Origin: Mycobacterium sp. DL99
GTDB lineage: Bacteria > Actinomycetota > Actinomycetes > Mycobacteriales > Mycobacteriaceae
NCBI RefSeq assembly: GCF_004762045.1
Contig: NZ_SJOM01000007.1
Coordinates: forward strand, 1,690,916-1,754,915
DNA length: 64,000 nt
Reading direction: 5' to 3'
How positions within the stretch are numbered: the first letter of the stretch is position 1; each line of letters begins with the position of its first letter. This document shows, in pieces, positions 1-9,692 of this stretch. Below the pieces are notes generated by a model. The model was not told the DNA's origin and ran no database searches. It saw only the letters and a program-made list of their open reading frames with translations. A program made the translations under genes and the position numbers.

Positions 1-203
1 AGGTGCTGCCGCGTTTCGAGGATGAGCGCACCGGGCGGCTGGCCGTCGCCAACGCCGTTGCGCTGCAACTGGGGTGGCGCTTGTTCGAACCGTTCCTGAA
101 GTCGGCGACCGGCCTGGACTCGATCAGCGACGACGACGTGCGCGCCACGGTGAGCGCGGAGATCGCACAGATCCTCGCACCCGACGACTCTTCTGCGGGT
201 TAG
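1..203 (+). CDS. TetR-family regulator, C-terminal part only
   Basis: An open frame runs in from the left edge and stops with TAG at 201-203. The 67 visible residues end in DDSSAG. The segment AVANAVALQLGWRLFEPFL resembles the helical ligand-binding end of mycobacterial TetR repressors. The DNA-binding helix-turn-helix would lie outside the window, so the assignment rests on a short tail only. The gene converges on the catalase gene with no space between the stop codons. Confidence 0.5.
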   Translation, partial: VLPRFEDERTGRLAVANAVALQLGWRLFEPFLKSATGLDSISDDDVRATVSAEIAQILAPDDSSAG

Positions 204-1658
204 TCAGCCGCCGCCGCTGACCGCGGCTTCGACTTTGTCGCCGAGCTGTTTGTCGACGTTCTTCCAGTACTCGAAGGCCCGTTCCAGGACGTGGTCGGAG
301 ACGCCCTTCGACAGGTGACCGGCGATGTTGGAGACCAGCCGGGCCCGCGCCGCGTCGTCGAGCACTTCGCGCACCATCGTGCCGGCCTGGCCCCAGTCGT
401 CGTCCTCGGCGTGCAGCGTGTACGCGGCGCGAACCATGTCGCCGTCGGCGTGCCACAGTGATTCGCCGGTGCGGGCCGGATCGGCCTGCGGGCCGCCGTA
501 CGAATTCGGGGCGTACACCGGATCGGAGGCGTTCGTGATGCGCATGGCGCCGTCTTTCGAATAACTGTGCACGTCGACCTTGGGCGAGTTGACCGGGATC
601 TGCTTGTAGTTGGTCCCGAGCCGAGCGCGGTGGGCGTCGGCATACGAGAAGTCACGGGCCAGCAGCATCTTGTCCGGACTCAAGCCGGTGCCGGGCACGC
701 GGTTGTTCGGTTCGAAGGCGGCCTGCTCCATCTCGGTGTGGTAGTCGGTGACGTTGCGGTCCAGGCGCAGAGTGCCGACGTCGATCAGCGGATAGTCGCC
801 GTGCGGCCACACCTTGGTCAGGTCGAACGGGTTGAACCGATAGTCCTTGGCCTCCTCGAACGGCATGATCTGCACTTTCAACGACCAGGTCGGAAACTCG
901 CCGCGCTCGATGGCCGAGTAGAGATCGCGCTGGTGGGCGTCGCCGTCGATCCCGGCCATCTTGTCGCCTTCCTCCTGCGTGAGGAACTCGACGCCCTGGT
1001 CGGTCTTGAAGTGGTATTTGACCCAGAAGATCTCCCCGGCCGCGTTGATCCAGCTGTAGGTGTGGCTGGAGTAGCCGTTCATGTGCCGCCAATCGCGGGG
1101 GATGCCGCGATCACCCATCAGCCACGTCACCTGATGGGCCGACTCCGGGGACAAAGTCCAGAAATCCCACTGCATGTCGTGATCACGCAGGTTGTTGCCC
1201 GCGCGCCGCTTCTGGGAGCGGATGAAGTGCTGGAACTTCAACGGGTCACGCATAAAGAACACCGGGGTGTTGTTGCCGACCATGTCGAAGTTGCCCTCGG
1301 TCGTGTAGAACTTCGTGGCGAAGCCACGAGGATCACGCCAGGTGTCGGGGCTGCCGCGCTCACCGGCCACGGTCGAAAACCGGGTCAGGGTATCGGTTTT
1401 GACGCCCGGCTGGAACAGTGCGGCCTTGGTGTAGGCGCTGACGTCGCTGGTCACCTCGAAGTGGCCGAATGCGCCGCCGCCCTTGGCGTGCGGCTGGCGT
1501 TCCGGGATGCGCTCCCGGTTGAACATCGCCATCTGCTCGATCAGGTAGTGGTCCTGCAGCAGGATCGGTCCGTCCGGACCGATCGTCAGCGAATGTTCGT
1601 CGCTGTACACCGGAATTCCGGCGTCGGTGGTTGTCGGCTTGGGCTGGGTACCGGTCAC
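204..1658 (-). CDS. Monofunctional heme catalase (KatA type)
   Basis: 484-residue small-subunit catalase, which dismutates hydrogen peroxide to water and oxygen in the cytoplasm. The distal heme histidine is His57 in [16 protein letters not shown]. The distal asparagine lies in VGNNTPVFF (residues 127-135). The proximal heme ligand is Tyr339 in [14 protein letters not shown]. There is no peroxidase domain, so this is not KatG. The start is GTG at 1658, preceded on the minus strand by GAGGAGCGACGGG. The frame stays open further upstream, but that part does not look like catalase. Length and motif order are normal for the clade. Confidence 0.95.
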   Translation of the reverse strand: MTGTQPKPTTTDAGIPVYSDEHSLTIGPDGPILLQDHYLIEQMAMFNRERIPERQPHAKGGGAFGHFEVTSDVSAYTKAALFQPGVKTDTLTRFSTVAGERGSPDTWRDPRGFATKFYTTEGNFDMVGNNTPVFFMRDPLKFQHFIRSQKRRAGNNLRDHDMQWDFWTLSPESAHQVTWLMGDRGIPRDWRHMNGYSSHTYSWINAAGEIFWVKYHFKTDQGVEFLTQEEGDKMAGIDGDAHQRDLYSAIERGEFPTWSLKVQIMPFEEAKDYRFNPFDLTKVWPHGDYPLIDVGTLRLDRNVTDYHTEMEQAAFEPNNRVPGTGLSPDKMLLARDFSYADAHRARLGTNYKQIPVNSPKVDVHSYSKDGAMRITNASDPVYAPNSYGGPQADPARTGESLWHADGDMVRAAYTLHAEDDDWGQAGTMVREVLDDAARARLVSNIAGHLSKGVSDHVLERAFEYWKNVDKQLGDKVEAAVSGGG

Positions 1659-1756
1659 CCCGTCGCTCCTCTCGCTCTTCAGCGGAAAGCGCCGCGCGAT
1701 GCGACGCCACCGCTGTGACGGACGGGAGCTGAGTACCCAGTGGCTTTCGAATCCAC

Positions 1757-1772
1757 ACCCGGCGAGCCGGGT
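1757..1772 (-). terminator. GC-rich hairpin after the GH65 gene
   Basis: ACCCGG-CGAG-CCGGGT forms a perfect 6-bp stem with a tetraloop, 2 nt past the TAA of the GH65 gene and about 100 nt ahead of the catalase start. No U-tract follows, so it may be a weak or mycobacterial-type terminator or just an RNA 3' end structure. Confidence 0.35.
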
Positions 1773-1774
1773 CG

Positions 1775-4144
1775 TTACTGTTCGGCGTGGCCGGCGCGAC
1801 GGCGTACCGGTTCCCGGCCGGGCGGCTGAGGCGGCGGAGGCAGCAGCGGATGGCGGGGAACGACCGCGACTGTGGTCGGTCCACTGGTGCTGAGCACCAC
1901 GTCGTCCCCGGCGTGGCGGATGGCCAGCGACCCGTCCGGCCCGTCGCGCAAGGTGTACGTGACGGCGTCGTGATGCGTGTCGACCGTCAACCGGAATCCC
2001 TTCCAGCGCAACCGGAAACGTAGGCACGAGATACCGTCGGGCAGATGCGGGTCCAGCGACAGGACGCCCTCGTCGTCGCGCAGCCCACCGAAGCCGGCCA
2101 CCAGAGCCGTCCAGGCACCGGCCAGCGAGGCCATGTGCAGACCGTCGCGCGTGTTGTGCTGCAGATCACGCAGGTCGATCAGCGCGGCCTCATAGGCGTA
2201 GTCGTGGGCCAGCTCGAGGTGGCCGACCTCGGCGCACATCACCGCCTGGGTACATGCCGACAGTGACGAGTCGCGGGTGGTGCGCCGCTCGTAGTAGTCG
2301 ACGTTGCGGGCCTTCTGTTCCGCGGTGAACGCGTGGCTCCGCCACTGCATGGCCAGCACCAGATCTGCCTGCTTGAGCACCTGGGCCGGGTAGAGCCGGA
2401 CATACGGCTCGTTCAGTAACAGCGGATAGGTGGTGTTGGACGTGAAGTCCCATTCGGCCAGCGTGGTGAAGCCCTGGCACTGCGGGTGCACCCCCAGTTC
2501 GTCGTCGTAGGGGATGTGGGCGGCGTCGGCGGCGTCGCGCCAGGCCGCGGTCTCCTCGGTGGTCACGCCCATCGAGTAGGACGCCTCCGGGTGGCGGGTG
2601 CAGGCGTCGACGGCCACCCGAAGGTTGTGTGCGGCCATCAGATTGGTGAAGACGTTGTCGCGCACCACCGCGGTGTATTCGTCGGGTCCGGTAACGCCGT
2701 CCAGATGCCAGATCCCGTGGCGGTCATGGTGACCCAACGACATCCACAGCCGGGCGGTGTCTACCAGGACCTCCAGGCCGCATTCCTGCTCCAGCGAATC
2801 ATCGCCGGTGACAACGCGATAGCGCTCGAACGCGGCGGCGATGTCGGCGTTGATGTGCCATGCGGCGGTGCCCGCCGGCCAATACGCCGAGCATTCCTCA
2901 CCTCGGATCGTGCGCCACGGGAAACTGGCGCCCTTCAGATCGAGCTGTTGCGCACGGTCGCGGGCGAGGTCCAGCGTGGAGGCCCGCCACCGCAGTGCGT
3001 CGGCGGCCGCCTGGGGATTGGTGTACGTCAGCACCGGCAGCACGAAACCCTCGGTGTCCCAGAAGGCATGGCCGTCGTAACCCGTGCCGGTCAGCCCTTT
3101 GCCGGCGATCGCACGTCGCTCCGCACGGGCACTGGCCTGCAGCACGTGGAACAACCCGAATCGCACCGCCTGCTGGCAATCCGGGTCACCTTCGACCTCG
3201 ACGTCCGCGGAGTCCCAGAACTCGTCGAGGTAGGCGCGTTGGGAGTCAAGCAGCCCCTGCCACCCGCTGTAGCGGGCGCCGGCGATGGCGCCGGCGGCCT
3301 GATCGCGCAGGGCGGGACGCGAACGCAGGCTCGACCATCCGTAGCCGAGATATTTGACGATGCGCAGCTTCTGTCCGGCCCGCAGCCCGCAGATGACGGT
3401 GGTCCGGGCCAGGTCGTCACGGGAGTCGGTGCTCACCTCGACCCGCCCCGGCACCTCGACGTCATGGTCCATCGCGGCCGCCATCATCAGTCCACTGCTT
3501 CTGGTGCGGTGCACCAAAAGCGCACCGGTGTCGGTGTTTTCGTGGTGCACGGCGTGCAGCGGATGTTTGAGCACCGCCGATACCCGTGGGTCGCCGGCGG
3601 TCTCGGGTTGATCCTCGTTGGTGACGAGTTCGGATTGCACTGTCACCCGGGTGAATTCGCCGACAGCCTCCACTGTGTACTCGATGGCGGCCACGCCGCG
3701 GTGCGCGAAGGACACCAGGCGGGTGGAGACCACCCGGACCTGCTTTCCCGCCGGGGAGCGCCAGTGCGCGAGGCGAGTCAGGGTGCCGGCGCGAAGATCC
3801 AGGATGCGCTCATGGTCGATCAGATCGCCGTAGCGCAGGTCGAAGGGCTCGTCATCGACCAACAGTCGCAGCAGCTTGCCGTTGGTGACGTCGACGACGG
3901 TCTGCCCTGCCTCGGGATAGCCGAATCCGGCTTCGGCGTAGGGCAGCGGGCGCACCTCGAAGAACCCGGCCAGGTACGTCCCGGGCAGGCCGTACGGCTC
4001 GCCCTCATCGAGGTTGCCGCGCAGGCCGATGTGACCGTTGGACAGTGCGAACAGCGATTCGGACTGAGCCAGCAGGTTCAGGTCCAAACGGGTTTCGCGC
4101 ACCTGCCACGGTTCGACCGGGTACGCGTCGTGGGTGATCATCAT
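1775..4144 (-). CDS. GH65 family disaccharide phosphorylase / glycosyl hydrolase (Rv3401-like)
   Basis: 789-residue member of glycoside hydrolase family 65, whose members phosphorolyse maltose, trehalose or kojibiose to give glucose plus beta-glucose 1-phosphate. The general-acid Glu489 lies in [13 protein letters not shown]. The phosphate-binding loops look present in [12 protein letters not shown] and [15 protein letters not shown] near residues 640-690. The substrate cannot be read from sequence. It follows the beta-phosphoglucomutase gene by 4 nt (TAG CGCC ATG), and the pairing suggests the released beta-G1P is converted to G6P. Two adjacent ATGs (4144, 4141) could start it. The C-terminus is a Pro/Arg-rich tail. 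Confidence 0.9.
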   Translation of the reverse strand: MMITHDAYPVEPWQVRETRLDLNLLAQSESLFALSNGHIGLRGNLDEGEPYGLPGTYLAGFFEVRPLPYAEAGFGYPEAGQTVVDVTNGKLLRLLVDDEPFDLRYGDLIDHERILDLRAGTLTRLAHWRSPAGKQVRVVSTRLVSFAHRGVAAIEYTVEAVGEFTRVTVQSELVTNEDQPETAGDPRVSAVLKHPLHAVHHENTDTGALLVHRTRSSGLMMAAAMDHDVEVPGRVEVSTDSRDDLARTTVICGLRAGQKLRIVKYLGYGWSSLRSRPALRDQAAGAIAGARYSGWQGLLDSQRAYLDEFWDSADVEVEGDPDCQQAVRFGLFHVLQASARAERRAIAGKGLTGTGYDGHAFWDTEGFVLPVLTYTNPQAAADALRWRASTLDLARDRAQQLDLKGASFPWRTIRGEECSAYWPAGTAAWHINADIAAAFERYRVVTGDDSLEQECGLEVLVDTARLWMSLGHHDRHGIWHLDGVTGPDEYTAVVRDNVFTNLMAAHNLRVAVDACTRHPEASYSMGVTTEETAAWRDAADAAHIPYDDELGVHPQCQGFTTLAEWDFTSNTTYPLLLNEPYVRLYPAQVLKQADLVLAMQWRSHAFTAEQKARNVDYYERRTTRDSSLSACTQAVMCAEVGHLELAHDYAYEAALIDLRDLQHNTRDGLHMASLAGAWTALVAGFGGLRDDEGVLSLDPHLPDGISCLRFRLRWKGFRLTVDTHHDAVTYTLRDGPDGSLAIRHAGDDVVLSTSGPTTVAVVPRHPLLPPPPQPPGREPVRRRAGHAEQ

Positions 4145-4148
4145 GGCG

Positions 4149-4889
4149 CTACATCAACTCCGCCAGGTCGGTGACGACGATGTCGGCGCCGTCGCGGCGC
4201 AACTGCTCGGCTTGCCCGACCCGGTCAACGCCGACCACGAAGCCGAACTTTCCGGCCCGCCCGGCTGCGACCCCGGCCAGCGCGTCCTCGAACACGGCGG
4301 CCTGCGCGGGGGAGACGCCCAGGAGTTCGGCGGCGCGCAGGAAGCTGTCCGGCGCCGGTTTGCCCGGCAGGTTCTCGTCGCGCATCGTCACCCCGTCCAC
4401 CCGCTGCTCGATGAATGTGTCCAATCCCGTCAGCTTGAGTACTTCTTCGGTGTTGGCGCTGGAGGACACCACGGCCCGGCGCAGGCCGGCCTGCGCCACG
4501 GCCTGCAGGTAGCGCCGCGATCCTTCGAACACCTCGACCCCGTCGGACTGCAGGGTCTGGTGGAACATCGCGTTCTTGCGGTTGCCCAGGCCCTCGACGG
4601 TGTCGGCGTCGGTGCCGTCGTCCGGTGTGCCCTCGGGCAGCTCGATCCCGCGGCTGGCCAAGAACGACCGGACACCGTCCTGCCGGCGCTTACCGTCGAC
4701 GTAGTTCAGATAGTCGGCGTCGATGTCGAAGGCGACGAACGGTTCACCGGTGCGTTCGGCCCGTGCCTTCAGGTACCCGTCGAACATCGCCTTCCATGCC
4801 TTCTTGTGCACGCTGGCGGTATCGGTGAGCACGCCGTCGAGGTCGAACAGGCAGGCGCGCACCTCGTCGGGAAGACCCAGCACAGGCAA
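4149..4889 (-). CDS. Beta-phosphoglucomutase, HAD superfamily (Rv3400-like)
   Basis: 246-residue HAD-fold phosphotransferase, predicted to interconvert beta-glucose 1-phosphate and glucose 6-phosphate. Motif I is [10 protein letters not shown] with nucleophile Asp16 and acid/base Asp18. Motif II is VVSSSAN, motif III is the Lys in [10 protein letters not shown], and motif IV is VFEDALAGV. The start is read as TTG at 4889 behind GGAAGCGAGG; a GTG two codons downstream is possible. It is the first gene of a two-gene operon with the GH65 phosphorylase, which fits the product-to-substrate relation of the two enzymes. Confidence 0.9.
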   Translation of the reverse strand: MPVLGLPDEVRACLFDLDGVLTDTASVHKKAWKAMFDGYLKARAERTGEPFVAFDIDADYLNYVDGKRRQDGVRSFLASRGIELPEGTPDDGTDADTVEGLGNRKNAMFHQTLQSDGVEVFEGSRRYLQAVAQAGLRRAVVSSSANTEEVLKLTGLDTFIEQRVDGVTMRDENLPGKPAPDSFLRAAELLGVSPAQAAVFEDALAGVAAGRAGKFGFVVGVDRVGQAEQLRRDGADIVVTDLAELM

Positions 4890-5106
4890 CCTCGCTTCCG
4901 GATGCGTACAGGTACCACTTCAGCATGCCCAGTTCGGTGCGCGGGGTACTTCGTGACGTTCCCTCAGTAACACCATCCGAGCCCAGGCGAGATTGCAGTG
5001 GCGCGCTACTGCGCTCGTCGCAACACGCGGCAGCCACGATTTCCGTTGTGGAGCGAATCACCGGATCCGGTGGCCGCCGTTTCGCCGGGATACCGCGGCA
5101 GGGACG

Positions 5107-6195
5107 ATGATGGGTGAGGCAAGCACATCCGTCGCGCCCGACGCCCTCAGCGTTGACCGACCGTTGCCGACCCGTCCCTCCGATCAATTGCCCCTGGTCG
5201 CGGATCGACTGTACGAAGTCCTTGTCAGCGGTGGCAGTTTCGATGCCATCTACCGCCACATCCTGGCCGTCCCCGGGAAACGGGTCTGAGCCGGGATGGC
5301 GCTGGTCTGCGCCTGTCTGCAGCCCTCGGCCGCCGCGGTGCCGCTGAGCGACGCCGTCGACGTGGCCTGTGCGATGGAGATGTTCCACGAGGCGTCGCTC
5401 GTGCACGACGACATCTGCGACGGATCGCTCTTGCGGCGCGATGCGCCTTCCGTGCCCGCCGCGTTCGGCGTCCGCACCGCCGCCCGGGCGGGATTTCATT
5501 TGGCCGGCAAAGCTCTGCAGGTGCTCGCGCGAGTGCTGGCCGACAACCCGGCCGTCTTCGCGCGGCTCGGTGAGGTCCCGGGCGTCACATATCTCGACCG
5601 GATCTCCGAGCTCTCCGCCGGCCAGCTTGTCGAGAGCCTGCCGCCCGCCGTCGACGACGCCGCCGCCCTGCGCCGGCATTACGAGCTCGTGGCCGGCGCG
5701 AAGACCGGCACCCTGTTCCGGCTGGCCTGCTCCTACGGCGGCACTGCGGGTGGACTCCACCACCATGGGCTGTCAGCCCTGATGCGGTACGCGGACCACC
5801 TCGCCCTCGCCTTTCAGATCATGGATGATGTTCGCGACGTCGAGGGCGGCCCCGCAGTGGGCAGCTTCGCCCTGCTGGCCCGGGTCGGCCCGTGTGTCTC
5901 CAGGCGCCGTGCCCGGGCGGCGGTGGCCCATATGACCATCACCACCACGGCGTTCTTGTGCACGGCAGTCGGGGCGCCCGCGCCGTACCGGCGAAGACTG
6001 CGGCTGGCAGCGGCAGTGCTGGCCGCCCGCTCACAGGTTGGCTGGGCCACGATGCTGGAGCGGGTGCGGCGTTCCGCCGACGGGGCGATCCACCAGGTGC
6101 TGCGTGCGTCGCCCAAGCCCGTTGCCGAGGTCAGCCCCACTCGGTCGAGCCCGGTCGCGGAAGTCCTCGGTCTGGGTGACCTGCGTTCGATGTGA
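5107..6195 (+). pseudogene. Polyprenyl (GGPP-type) diphosphate synthase interrupted by one in-frame TGA (idsA1/Rv3398c-like)
   Basis: Reading from the ATG pair at 5107/5110 (AGGG upstream), the frame is collinear with short-chain prenyl synthases and has the family length of about 362 codons. Codon 61, TGA at 5287-5289, interrupts it. It sits in PGKRV-stop-AGMALVCACL, where the family has an Arg (GKRLR), so one CGA-to-TGA change explains it. Both aspartate-rich metal motifs survive: VHDDICD and QIMDDVRD. A truncated 299-residue product from ATG 5296 would lack helices that shape the active site. The M. tuberculosis equivalent sits beside phytoene synthase, which is absent here. A true stop in the genome versus a sequencing error cannot be told from sequence alone. 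Confidence 0.8.
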
Positions 6196-6228
6196 GCTTC
6201 ACGTACCGGCCGTTGAAGGCGCTCCTCG

Positions 6229-7047
6229 GTGATTGCGCCTGGGTTGGGTCGTGCCTCACAGACGCTGGATTCGCTGACCGCCCGGATCATCGACACGCGT
6301 ATCCGCGAGCCGCACGACGAACCCATCGACCTACTCGACCTGCTGTCCACCGGACAGGATGGGCAACCGTTGTCCCGCGCGGAGATCCGGGACGAGGTCA
6401 TGACCCTGGTCATTGCCGGACACGAGACCACAACCAATGCCCTGACGTTCATGCTGCCCCTTTTGTCGCAGATTCCTGCCGCCTACGAGCGTCTGATCGC
6501 CGAAGTGGACGACGTATTGCGCGGCCGGGACCCAGCGGCGGCCGACGTCGAGGTGCTGCCGTGGACGCAGGCGGTGGTGTCAGAGGCGCTGCGGCTCTAT
6601 CCGCCGGCGTGCTACATCAATCGCGACGCCGCGCAAGACGACGACCTCCTGGGCATCCCGGTTTCCGCCGGCGACACCGTCGGACTCTCGCCGTACCTAC
6701 TGCACCGTCATCCCGAATTCTGGCCAGAGCCAGAGCGATTCGAACCTCAACGATTCCTCCCGGAGAACGCGTCCACCCGCCCGCGCTATGCGTATGTCCC
6801 GTTCGGCGGCGGTCGTCACATGTGTCTGGGCGCGAGATTGGCCCAGTTGGAGCTGACGCTCATTCTGGCCGTCCTGTCACAGTCCGTACGCCTGGACCTC
6901 GTGCCTACGGCACCCCTGCGGGCGCGGGCAGACGTGACGCTGAATACCGTCGGCCCCGTGATGGCGACAGTCACGCCGGCTCATCCGAGTCGGCACTCCA
7001 TCAGGGTTCAGGTGCTTCCCTCGTCGGTTCATCGACGTGATGGCTGA
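6229..7047 (+). pseudogene. Cytochrome P450, N-terminally truncated remnant
   Basis: 272 codons covering only the C-terminal two thirds of a P450. The I-helix is AGHETTTNAL, the K-helix ExxR is in SEALRLYPP, then PERFEPQRF. The heme loop is FGGGRHMCLGARLA with ligand Cys199 (codon 6823-6825). P450s normally run to 400-460 residues; about 150-180 N-terminal residues are missing. The first codon is a GTG without a ribosome-binding site, 34 nt after the prenyl-synthase stop, so a deletion probably joined the two remnants. A P450 next to a GGPP synthase suggests a lost carotenoid or terpenoid cluster (inference). Confidence 0.75.
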
Positions 7048-7048
7048 T

Positions 7049-7297
7049 CTACTCGCTGTAGCAACCGAGTTGATAGGTGAATGTCGGATCGAGGGTAACG
7101 GGCGCTCCCGCGAATTCGGCCAGCGCGTGTAGCGACCTGTCGTCCGGTATGTCGAAGCTAAAGGGCTCGATCGGAATGTCTTCGGGCACATTCAAGATCT
7201 GGCGTATTGCTGCTGGAGTCAAGCGGGGCAGCGGGTAGTCGTGAACCAGTTGTTCGGTATCGGGGTGGAACCCTTCGAGAACCCACTGCAGTGGCAT
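7049..7297 (-). CDS. Small protein of unknown function (82 aa)
   Basis: 82-residue soluble protein starting at ATG 7297 with a good ribosome-binding site (GGGGAGGTAGCGCC). It is acidic and proline-rich in the middle (NVPEDIPIEPFSFDIPDD), ends QLGCYSE, and has no signal peptide or membrane segment. I do not recognise a family. Its base composition is lower in GC than its neighbours. It lies between the P450 remnant (stops 1 nt apart, converging) and guaA (diverging), in a patch that has been rearranged. Confidence 0.65.
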   Translation of the reverse strand: MPLQWVLEGFHPDTEQLVHDYPLPRLTPAAIRQILNVPEDIPIEPFSFDIPDDRSLHALAEFAGAPVTLDPTFTYQLGCYSE

Positions 7298-7414
7298 GGC
7301 GCTACCTCCCCCTGGAAGATCGTCGACCCGAAGTATAGGACCCGCTCACAGGTGCCATCTGCCGAGATTTCCGGCGCCGCGAGCACGCTCTGACCTGCCC
7401 ACTAGACTGTTGCG

Positions 7415-8974
7415 GTGACGTCTGCATCTCCCCGTCCTGTCCTCGTCGTCGACTTCGGCGCTCAGTACGCACAGCTGATCGCTCGCCGGGTCCGTGAGGC
7501 GCGGGTGTTTTCTGAGGTCATCCCGCACACCACCACGGTCGAGGAGATCAAGGCCAAGGATCCGCAGGCCATCGTGTTGTCGGGCGGCCCGGCCAGTGTC
7601 TATGCCGAGGGCGCCCCACGACTGGACCCCGCGTTGTTCGATCTCGACGTCCCGGTGTTCGGCATCTGCTACGGCTTCCAGGCCATGGCCCAGGCGCTCG
7701 GCGGCACCGTCGAACACACCGGGACCAGCGAGTATGGACGTACCGAGCTGAATGTATCGGGTGGTGACCTGCATGCCGAACTGCCGGGCACCCAGCCGGT
7801 GTGGATGAGCCACGGCGACGCGGTCACCGCGGCGCCGGATGGGTTCAACGTGATCGCCTCCAGCGCCGGCGCCCCTGTCGCCGGCTTCGAGAACCGGGCC
7901 CGCCGGCTTGCCGGCGTGCAGTACCACCCCGAGGTGCTGCATTCACCGCACGGCCAGCAGGTGCTGAGCCGCTTCCTGCATGAATTCGCCGGCATCGGTG
8001 CGACGTGGACCGCCGCCAATATCGCCGATCAGCTGATCGAGGCGGTGCGGGCCCAGATCGGCGACGGCCAGGCCATCTGCGCATTGTCGGGCGGCGTCGA
8101 CTCCGCGGTGGCGGCCGCGTTGGTCCAGCGCGCCATCGGAGACCGATTGACATGTGTGTTCGTCGACCACGGCCTGCTGCGGGCGGGGGAGCGCGCGCAG
8201 GTCGAGCGTGACTTCGTCGCGGCGACCGGTGCGAAACTGGTCACCCTCGACGTCGCTGATCGCTTCCTCGAGGCACTGTCCGGGGTGACCAACCCCGAGG
8301 GCAAGCGCAAGATCATCGGCCGCGAGTTCATCCGGGCGTTCGAGCGGGTGGTTCGCGACACCTTGGGCGCGAGCGAGGGCGAGATCGAGTTCCTGGTGCA
8401 GGGCACGCTGTATCCCGACGTCGTGGAATCCGGCGGCGGCACCGGCACGGCCAACATCAAGAGCCACCACAATGTCGGTGGGCTGCCCGACGATCTGAAG
8501 TTCAAGCTCGTCGAGCCGCTGCGACTCTTGTTCAAGGACGAGGTGCGCGCGGTCGGCCGGGAATTGGGCCTGCCGGAGGAAATCGTTGGCCGCCAACCCT
8601 TCCCGGGCCCGGGTCTGGGCATCCGGATCGTGGGCGAGGTGACGGCCGACCGGCTCGACACGCTGCGCCGTGCCGATGCGATCGCCCGCGAGGAACTCAC
8701 CGCCGCCGGCCTGGACCAGCAGATCTGGCAGTGCCCGGTGGTGCTGCTGGCCGACGTGCGATCGGTCGGTGTGCAGGGGGACGGACGCACCTACGGTCAC
8801 CCGATCGTGTTGCGCCCGGTGTCCAGTGAGGACGCCATGACCGCGGACTGGACCCGGGTGCCTTACGAAGTGCTGGAACGGATTTCGACCCGGATCACCA
8901 ATGAGGTGCCCGAGGTCAACCGGGTGGTGCTGGATGTCACCAGCAAGCCGCCGGGCACCATCGAGTGGGAATGA
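7415..8974 (+). CDS. guaA: GMP synthase (glutamine-hydrolysing)
   Basis: 519 residues. It converts XMP, ATP and glutamine to GMP in purine synthesis. The N-terminal class I glutamine amidotransferase has its nucleophile Cys in [13 protein letters not shown] and the His/Glu pair in VQYHPEV. The ATP-pyrophosphatase P-loop is [15 protein letters not shown]. The C-terminal dimerisation domain ends in the conserved KPPGTIEWE. The start is GTG 7415, with no strong ribosome-binding site in view. It is the Rv3396c equivalent in the conserved gene order. Confidence 0.97.
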   Translation: MTSASPRPVLVVDFGAQYAQLIARRVREARVFSEVIPHTTTVEEIKAKDPQAIVLSGGPASVYAEGAPRLDPALFDLDVPVFGICYGFQAMAQALGGTVEHTGTSEYGRTELNVSGGDLHAELPGTQPVWMSHGDAVTAAPDGFNVIASSAGAPVAGFENRARRLAGVQYHPEVLHSPHGQQVLSRFLHEFAGIGATWTAANIADQLIEAVRAQIGDGQAICALSGGVDSAVAAALVQRAIGDRLTCVFVDHGLLRAGERAQVERDFVAATGAKLVTLDVADRFLEALSGVTNPEGKRKIIGREFIRAFERVVRDTLGASEGEIEFLVQGTLYPDVVESGGGTGTANIKSHHNVGGLPDDLKFKLVEPLRLLFKDEVRAVGRELGLPEEIVGRQPFPGPGLGIRIVGEVTADRLDTLRRADAIAREELTAAGLDQQIWQCPVVLLADVRSVGVQGDGRTYGHPIVLRPVSSEDAMTADWTRVPYEVLERISTRITNEVPEVNRVVLDVTSKPPGTIEWE

Positions 8975-9005
8975 CGGGGCGCGCCGGGCATTGGTTGGCA
9001 ACCCT

Positions 9006-9632
9006 TTGTCTGAGAACAACACCATCCCCGCGAAGATCAGAAAGAACCTCGAGGAAATACGCCTTGCCAAAGACGTGATCCGGTCTTGGCGGAGCCTGAA
9101 TGACCAGGAATTGTCGACAGCTGTTGCAAAATATGACAGAGCGGTAAGAGCGGAACGCTCGCAGTATTATCGTGAACTGTTCGAGGATGGCGAATTCGCG
9201 CGGTTGCTTCTGAGCATTCAGAAGGCTCGCCCGAATGACGACAAGCTGACGATTCTGGTCATCTCTGCGATCGGTAACATGCTTCAACGGTATGGCTTGC
9301 AGGAAACCTCCGAAATCTACGACTTGATGTTGTCGAATGCTCGCAGAAATAACGTCGGGCCGTACGTTGCGATCTTCCTTCCTCGCATGCGCACGTTTAT
9401 GGCCAGTGAAGAGAATAAGTGGGATTACTTCATCGGCATAAAGAGCTTGTCTCCGAAGAAGGTTGCCGAACGATCCTTCGAGGTGGTGCTTGACTTATAT
9501 GGCGACGATATTCCGGAACAACACCGAGGCGCGGTGGTGCAGTATCTGGAAAAGAAGATGCAATCCGCGAACAATGAGTACGGTCGGCAGTACTATGCGG
9601 ACTTCAGGAACAAAGTGCGGCAAAACAACTGA
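9006..9632 (+). CDS. Orphan all-helical protein of low GC, unknown function
   Basis: An open frame, probably starting at TTG 9006 (TTG 8991 is an alternative), giving about 208 residues and stopping at TGA 9630. The protein is charged and looks entirely alpha-helical, with Lys/Arg/Glu-rich segments (AKIRKNLEEIRLAKDVIRSW, KKVAERSFEVVLDLYG) and ends FRNKVRQNN. I recognise no family. The DNA is visibly poorer in GC (near 50 percent in places) and uses AT-ending codons (AAA, TAT, AAT) unlike neighbours, suggesting recent horizontal entry just behind guaA. The start is uncertain because neither TTG has a clear ribosome-binding site. Confidence 0.6.
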   Translation: MSENNTIPAKIRKNLEEIRLAKDVIRSWRSLNDQELSTAVAKYDRAVRAERSQYYRELFEDGEFARLLLSIQKARPNDDKLTILVISAIGNMLQRYGLQETSEIYDLMLSNARRNNVGPYVAIFLPRMRTFMASEENKWDYFIGIKSLSPKKVAERSFEVVLDLYGDDIPEQHRGAVVQYLEKKMQSANNEYGRQYYADFRNKVRQNN

Positions 9633-9692
9633 CAGGCCATAGGGCGTCATCCGCACGGCGGGCGTTTGATTTCCGCGGGTTTCGGGCCGCGG

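Noticed and set aside
567..1718. 383-codon open frame antisense to the catalase gene
   Set aside because: Shadow of a clear catalase; no ribosome-binding site or recognisable domain.
1741..1775. TTCGAATCC-like sequence resembling a tRNA T-loop
   Set aside because: No flanking acceptor, D or anticodon stems can be drawn on either strand; it is a spacer between catalase and the GH65 gene.
2486..4174. 562-codon open frame antisense to the GH65 gene
   Set aside because: High-GC antisense shadow; the GH65 frame on the other strand has all family motifs.
5287..5289. TGA as selenocysteine or programmed readthrough in the prenyl synthase
   Set aside because: The family has Arg here, no SECIS-like stem was seen after the codon, and selenocysteine would not serve the diphosphate-binding role.
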